Assembly (NCBI GenBank): GCA_024663395.1
Contig: JANFAH010000024.1
Coordinates: forward strand, 682,001 to 746,000
DNA length: 64,000 bases
Reading direction: 5' to 3'
Source of the DNA: Pisolithus tinctorius
Lineage: Eukaryota; Basidiomycota; Agaricomycetes; Boletales; Pisolithaceae
The position numbers and the translations under genes were made by a program. The notes below the pieces were generated by a model. That model saw only the letters and a program-made list of their open reading frames with translations. It searched no databases and was not told the origin of the DNA. Position 1 is the first letter of the stretch. The number at the start of each line of letters is the position of its first letter. Positions 58,488 through 64,000 of the stretch are shown piece after piece.

Positions 58488-59773
58488 TTGTTGGCTCTAA
58501 GTGTAAATTCCCAAAACGGTACCCCCTTGGTATGATTGTATCACCTGTGTATCTGACAAGCGCTGCTTCCCTTTGGTTCAAGTATCTCATGTTCTGACCC
58601 TCTGCATTTCAACCTGCTGCATACATTATTTAACGTTGTACTAGCAGTAGATGGAAAAAACCCAAGCCCCTTCGCATTAGATCCACGACTCAACTCGTGT
58701 TTCTGGGCTCTGGCAATAATGATGCGATTTTCCCTACCTCCATGACTGTGTAACACCACTACGGAAACCTTGTGTTGCTCCAACTCCGATCGATTGTTTC
58801 TAGTATCCCCACTGCAGCTGACAGACATGTGAATGTGCTAGGTAACCTCTCACTTCAATCTGACAGAGATGTGGTAGACGACCACTACGATACATCAGAT
58901 CGGGTTGGTTACTGGGGATAGCTGCGGTAGGCCATTTCAACATTTCATGTCAATAGCCGTCATCGGATTAAGAGTCTCCCTCGAAGTCGAATTTATTGAA
59001 CAGCGCAAATGACACACCGATTGCGCTGTGTCGTCTTACCGGGGAAGTCACCAGACCACCTTGGTCGTGGAGTCCAAGGTTGCCGAGTTCTTAAGAACCG
59101 CTCCCTAGAAATCTACCAGGAGAAAACACGACATCCACACTGCACGTCTATCAGTCATTCGCACAAAGTTTATATGGCATTGCAACTGCCGCTCTACTAC
59201 ACGTGGTAGGCCATAGTAATCTCAGCCCAGGTACCGAATACATAACGCACCTGATGTGAGGAACCCGTGAAGCGTGTACCGGTACACTTGACTGTAAAAT
59301 CTAAGTTGCGGAAGGTAAGTACTTAAGTCACAAGCGCAGGAAGTTCTATCCCTGCGTGGGACCATTGGGATTCACTGGGTATTCATACATGATACAGCTC
59401 TCCGACAAGATCAGAATAACTCCCCTCCTCAGTGAATGGGCAACGCCACACACCTTTAAGGAAGTACAATAACTTTCAGAGATCGCGGGAAGTGTGTCAT
59501 TCTCCCGTAGAAGCAGGGAGAAAACAAGTTGCGTCGAACGGAGACGTACATCTTAGCACTACGGTCAAACTACGGTGTTCTATGAAGTTGTGCGATCAGG
59601 GGCTTGGCTGACATAAGCGTTTTACTCCTCGGAAGTGTCCCGGGTCCCGATGACACGTCTACATACAACGAATCCGCACCTTTCTTGCAAGGTTACTAAG
59701 TAATTGCACCAAATGGCATGTACCACTCTATTTTCCAAGGCAATCCACACTAACCACTACATGTCGACGACAG
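58488..59773. other. Intergenic, no gene seen
   Basis: 1.3 kb upstream of SEC13. Short frames only. It may hold a SEC13 5' leader exon ending in an intron with branch 'actaacc' near 59747-59756. Confidence 0.4.
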
Positions 59774-61027
59774 CCTGCGCCTTCTAGCGGTGTAGTGCCT
59801 GTGGAGACGGCCCACGATGATATGATCGTATGTTTTCAACTTCTATGTCTCAGTATGAAGGCTCACAATACTTCTAATCCAGCATGATGCACAACTAGAC
59901 TACTACGGCAAGCGTCTAGCCACCTGCTCGTCCGATCGGACCGTCAAGGTATTCGACATCGTAAACGGTAGTCCCAGCAAGGCGGCCAGTCATACGCTCA
60001 AAGGGTACGCTTTGGTGTTAGGTACCTGGGCTATCGCTTAACCACAGTATGTTAGCCATACCGGACCCGTCTGGCAAGTTGCGTGGGCACACCCGAAGTT
60101 CGGAAATATGTTGGCGTCTTGTTCTTACGACGGTAAAGTTTTCATCTGGAAAGAGCAAGCGCAGGGAACAACGTCAGGCGAATGGACCAAGATTGAGGAG
60201 CACGCACTTCATACTGCATCAGGTACCTAGTTTGTGCCAATGACTCACCCCTTCTTACCGCTTTTAGTGAACTCCATCTCCTGGGCTCCCCACGAACTTG
60301 GTGCCATTCTGGCTTGTGCGTCTTCGGATGGAAAGATATCAGTTCTTACTCTCAAAGGTATGTCTACTGGTATCTGGCATATGTGTACTCGGTATTTACC
60401 CTCTTCGTTTGCAGATGACAGCAAATGGGTCCCGGACATCTTCAATGCTCACGCTATAGGCTGCAATGCTGTATCTTGGGCCCCAGCAACTCATCCAGGC
60501 TCACTCATACTCCCTCAACAACCAGGGACTCATCAACCTTCCGCCTTCAAAAGGCTCGTCAGCGCAGGTTGCGATAACCTTGTTAAGATCTGGTGTTTCC
60601 GCGAAGAGACGCAGTCCTGGGTAGAGGAAGAGAAACTAGAAGGGCACACAGACTGGGTGCGCGACGTAGCCTGGGCACCCAATATCGGCCTTCCGAGGAG
60701 CTATATCGCCACCGCCTCTCAGGTATGTTCCGGCGTCAGTAACACTTACCTTCGCAAGCCAGCTGATTGAATTGCGCTATATACCAGGACAAGACGGTGC
60801 TTATCTGGACTAAAGATTCGCCGACGTCTCCATGGGTTAAAACAGCCCTGGATCCTTCCGCCTCCACCACTCCGAATCCTGCAGGTAAATTCCCGGACGT
60901 TGTTTGGCGCGTTTCTTGGAGCTTGGCGGGAAACATCCTCGCGGTGAGCTGCGGTGACGGCAAAGTTACACTGTGGAAAGAAAATTTGCAGGGCATATGG
61001 GAATGCGTGAGCGACCTCGCAAGCTGA
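59774..61027 (+). CDS. SEC13: COPII coat / nuclear pore WD40 protein Sec13 (start unresolved)
   Basis: Exons 59774-59827, 59883-60004, 60056-60222, 60268-60357, 60415-60722 and 60788-61027 encode 326 aa of a WD40 propeller: [19 protein letters not shown] at the start, [26 protein letters not shown], then [17 protein letters not shown] and [14 protein letters not shown] at the end. Sec13 pairs with Sec31 in COPII coats and sits in the Nup84 complex. The N-terminus is odd: an ATG at 59761 fits the family but is one base out of frame with PAPSSGV..., so either a short upstream exon is spliced to ..ACAG|CCT, or there is a one-base insertion or sequencing error. Coordinates start at the first certain codon. 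Confidence 0.92.
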
Positions 61028-61772
61028 TTACGTTTTGGAGCTCAGACATGGAGATAATATTGATTGTTGCTTTCCACAACCAACTTCCACTCATAACAGG
61101 ATTGTTTCGAGTGAATCAGATCACGGCTTGAACGATTTGCTTATCTCTGCAGGAAGGATTTGTGGTTTACAGCAGTTAATAAACTACGCATGACCTTAAC
61201 CAAGAAGCAATTTGTGATAAACGAAGAAATAGGGTAAGGCACCTGAAGTAAGTGAATACCAGATCTGTATGCGACGGTTCTTGGGTGGTTATCTCTCTGT
61301 CAGTGTTGCATTAATCCGTTGGGAAACAATGTCGGAGGCCGACTTCACTACAGTGGAATTTGTGGAATGTCTTGAAGAGCGGCGGACGGACCTAATGGTC
61401 AAGGTTACTCTCGACATCATGGAGGCCTTCTGGTGACCGAGCGTGTCACACGATACTCACCTGAGTACGTTCGATCTAAATCTCTAGCTTAGGCACACTG
61501 ACACCTGTCTTGGCCGTCGACCATGTGAAAGCCATGTCAGACCTATTGATGCCTCTGGCCGCGCGCCAGACCTCCAAGTGTTATATGTGTAATCCTTGGA
61601 AGTTTCTAACTTGAAACGAGATATCCTATGCCAACCCAGACGCAATCAATACACGATTTCTACTGATCCAATGATCGAATCACAAGTGAGGGCAATGTTA
61701 CATTGGGGGCCGGTTATACTGAGCATCCTCGACGTGTACGGAATACTCTTTAATACCTCCATCCCTTAACGC
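61028..61772. other. Intergenic, no gene seen
   Basis: 0.7 kb between the convergent ends of SEC13 and the inhibitor gene. Short frames only. Confidence 0.4.
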
Positions 61773-62374
61773 TTATGCGTCCCCAACCATACGCTCGAAG
61801 TGGAAGAGGAACGAGTTCCCGATACCAATCATACTCTCCTTTAATTCAACCTGCAAATAAACATCAGTCAGAAGGTAACGGAAGGGAAGATTCCTGCCAT
61901 TCCTGAGTAAAATCATTTGCGTTAGGAAGGAACCAGGTCAGGTTGTTGTCGACACGCTGGATGCTATGTACATGGTAAAGTGATCGTTAATTCCAAATGT
62001 TTGAATTGAAGCAGCTAAATTCACTTACAAGTGACCATCGGGATGAGAGTTGAGGCGAATCTGCCACTTTTGCGAGTAAACTCCGTAAGTCGCAAATACT
62101 TTAGCATCCGTATCCATGGCGTCGGCTCCCAGGACGGACAGGAAATAGACACCCTCTTCTTCAGTCTTGTCTACTCTCCACTAGACGGAAATTCAACCAA
62201 ATGGAACTCCCATACTACAACGAGCAGTCGTCTCACCAGGCTAGCCTGCATTGGGAAGTCCTCAGGTACAACAATGACGCGCTTGTGCGCGTCGCGGGTC
62301 ATGGGATCGACGCCGATGGCCCGTTTACGGTCAAGGTTAGTGGTAATTCTGTATTTTCCTGGTTGAATAGACAT
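61773..62374 (-). CDS. I66-type (mycospin/cospin-like) beta-trefoil serine protease inhibitor
   Basis: Four exons (62374-62237, 62180-62029, 61963-61903, 61850-61773), 142 aa if joined as in its neighbour. It starts MSIQPGKYRI and has the beta-trefoil rhythm of agaric I66 inhibitors: an N-terminal YRITTN strand, PEDFP turn, KWQIRL strand, a WFLP-x-FTQ block and a VELKE...FHFER end. No signal peptide, as usual for cytosolic members. The third intron (61851-61902) begins GA, not GT, after CAG; the paralogue at 63838 has CAG|GTGCTC there. So the donor is probably mutated and the product may stop early (12 codons on) unless the site is used. The family call rests on remembered pattern only. Confidence 0.6.
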
Positions 62375-63837
62375 GGTGCGTATGCAAGGAAGAAAGATGG
62401 CTCAGTGCTAAGGGCCCTGATTCGTGCCGTGGGCTTTATATGCACGCGAGAGCTGGTCAAACCCCCGGTTGCGACATGGGTCATGTGTACGAGCATATAC
62501 GTATTCAACGACCGGTAACTGCTGGGAGACGTTGCCCCGGTGGGTCACAACAGCTATCTTCCATTCCGCCTGTCACTGATTTTGATAGTGGGAATTAGGG
62601 GATTGCCTTAAAAGTAAACCGTCGCTAACACGGACTCAAAAGTTCGCCGCCAATATATTGTACTACGTTACAATTTATTCGTATTATGGTATGCATTAAC
62701 GTACTCCTTTCTATGGAGGTCCTGACCAGTGATTGTTCAAGTCTGCCCCGGCCATCAGGGGCTTCAGTGGGGCCATGTGTAATATGCAGTCCAGGTCTAG
62801 ACACAGTTGCGTGCCTCGGAGGCACATCACTGCGCACTGCCCTACATAAAAGCATACCAGGTAAGTTAAGAGACCCGAAGATTTGGTACACCAGAAGGAG
62901 CATGCCGGGAAGCGGTGGGTATTTTTTTTTTTATAAAAAAAACTGGATTAAAGTGCGTGAGGGAGTATCTTACGTCGCACTATTCTAGCGTAGTTAACGG
63001 TCCAGCAAGGCCGCCCGCGGCCTGCTATACTTTACCAGCGAGTGAATGCCCTAACGGCAGAGCCTATGGCTCCTCATTAATCCGCCGTTTTCGCCGTTTT
63101 AGACGCTCCGGCTTTACGGTAAGGATGGTTTAAGCGGTGGGGTTATCCAACAGGACCCTTGGGAGTATACCGGCACGCCAACAAGCCGAAACCTGCATGG
63201 CGATGCCCAGAAGTCGATCTTTCTCGAGGGATTTATGCGGATAGAGGAATAATAAATCAGTGGAGTATCGACGCGCGATGAATGTAGTGCTGGCAGGGTC
63301 GTAAGTGCAACGTGCGATGAAAGCGGGGGTGTCCAGACGGAAGGGGCAACCAGTAATTATAGCCACTCTGAGCAAGAAAATTGAACGTTCGTGTCCTGGC
63401 TACGGCCTCTGCACCAAAATCTGAGATTGCACGATACACACATCAGGAGGCTCTCTCGAACTTTGTGACTCGTCCATATAGCGTTACTTACTAATCAGGT
63501 CGTTAACCTGCATAAACTAGGCAAATCTAATCTCCGAGTATTTGCTGCAGCCCTTACCCGCTCTACTACTTCGTGACTTGAAGTTTCACATTCCTGGGCC
63601 GCTTCCTGACCATAACTACCAATTACCTGCCACGAGCGGGACACTCTAGACGTTAGTTGGAATGACGCAGATTAGAATGGTCCCCCGAAGCTAAAGACCA
63701 CATTTCCTGTCGTGCGAGGTTCCAGATTCAGTGCAACTCATTTCACAGCTCATTTATCTAAACCATACAACTAGCACATCCTGCAAATACACATACTGAT
63801 CACAGCTAGATTTTGACCTGGACTTAGGCCGACATAT
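62375..63837. other. Intergenic between tandem inhibitor paralogues
   Basis: 1.46 kb. It includes a poly-T/poly-A stretch (62925-62942). No gene found. It contains the promoter of the 62374 gene and the end of the next copy. Confidence 0.4.
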
Positions 63838-64000
63838 TTACTCAACCAACCTCTCCAAATTGAAGTAGTATCCTTCGCCAGGTAAGATCCCCAGGGGCTT
63901 GAGCTCGACCTGAAGCAGAGGTTAGCGTACGGTCATCATTATTGAAGGGTCACGCCTGGAGCACCTGAGTGAAATATTCGGAGTTGGGAAGATACCAAGC
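63838..64000 (-). CDS. Second I66-like inhibitor paralogue, 3' end only
   Basis: Two C-terminal exons (64000-63965, continuing beyond the window, and 63909-63838) encode AWYLPNSEYFTQ and VELKPLG...FNLERLVE, closely parallel to the last two exons of the gene at 61773-62374. The 55 nt intron has a normal GTGCTC donor. It shows tandem duplication; the rest lies outside the window. Confidence 0.65.

Overview
The window is nuclear DNA of a filamentous basidiomycete, most likely an agaricomycete. Pointers are genes split by many 40-65 nt GT-AG introns, a FunK1-type kinase, a Plavaka transposase, a DUF6532 protein, tandem I66-like beta-trefoil inhibitor genes, and chromodomain Ty3/Gypsy retrotransposons. 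No species is claimed.

Layout. About 1-32,580 is a transposon island. It holds two nearly complete Ty3/Gypsy chromoviruses: element E1 (2419-10076, LTRs 587/570 bp, TSD tactt) and element E2 (14323-22423, LTRs 714/714 bp, TSD gatgg). Around them lie decayed LTR fragments of at least two families, Ty1/Copia gag and protease fragments, two pogo/Tigger-like transposase C-termini, a 1575 bp palindromic TIR element with TA target duplication, and further dispersed repeats. Much of the island between the two elements, and after E2, is almost empty of CpG. The coding damage in E1 and E2 is overwhelmingly C-to-T at CpG: CGA to TGA stops, Arg to Trp/Cys/His, and loss of one catalytic RT aspartate.

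About 32,580-64,000 is gene-dense and CpG-rich. In order: a decayed DUF6532 gene (-), a FunK1 kinase (-), a Plavaka transposase (-) with a divergent small gene (+), an 11-exon P-loop GTPase (-), a mitochondrial-type PPR protein (+), a transmembrane protein disulfide isomerase (-), CGI121 of the KEOPS complex (+), EMG1/NEP1 rRNA methyltransferase (+), SEC13 (+), and two tandem I66-like inhibitor genes (-), the second cut by the window end. The housekeeping block (PPR, PDI, CGI121, EMG1, SEC13) shows no operon-like logic. The accessory block beside the transposon island (DUF6532, FunK1, Plavaka) is of the lineage-specific kind.

Most interesting signal. Both Gypsy elements carry, between pol and the 3' LTR, an antisense gene with one phase-2 intron. 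It encodes a charged coiled-coil followed by a Zn2Cys6-like cysteine cluster. In E2 this gene is fully open (387 aa) although gag-pol of the same copy has six TGA stops. In E1 the gag-pol junction is a textbook -1 frameshift signal (A AAA AAA, 6 nt spacer, 11 bp hairpin). E2 keeps a hairpin of different sequence at the same place.
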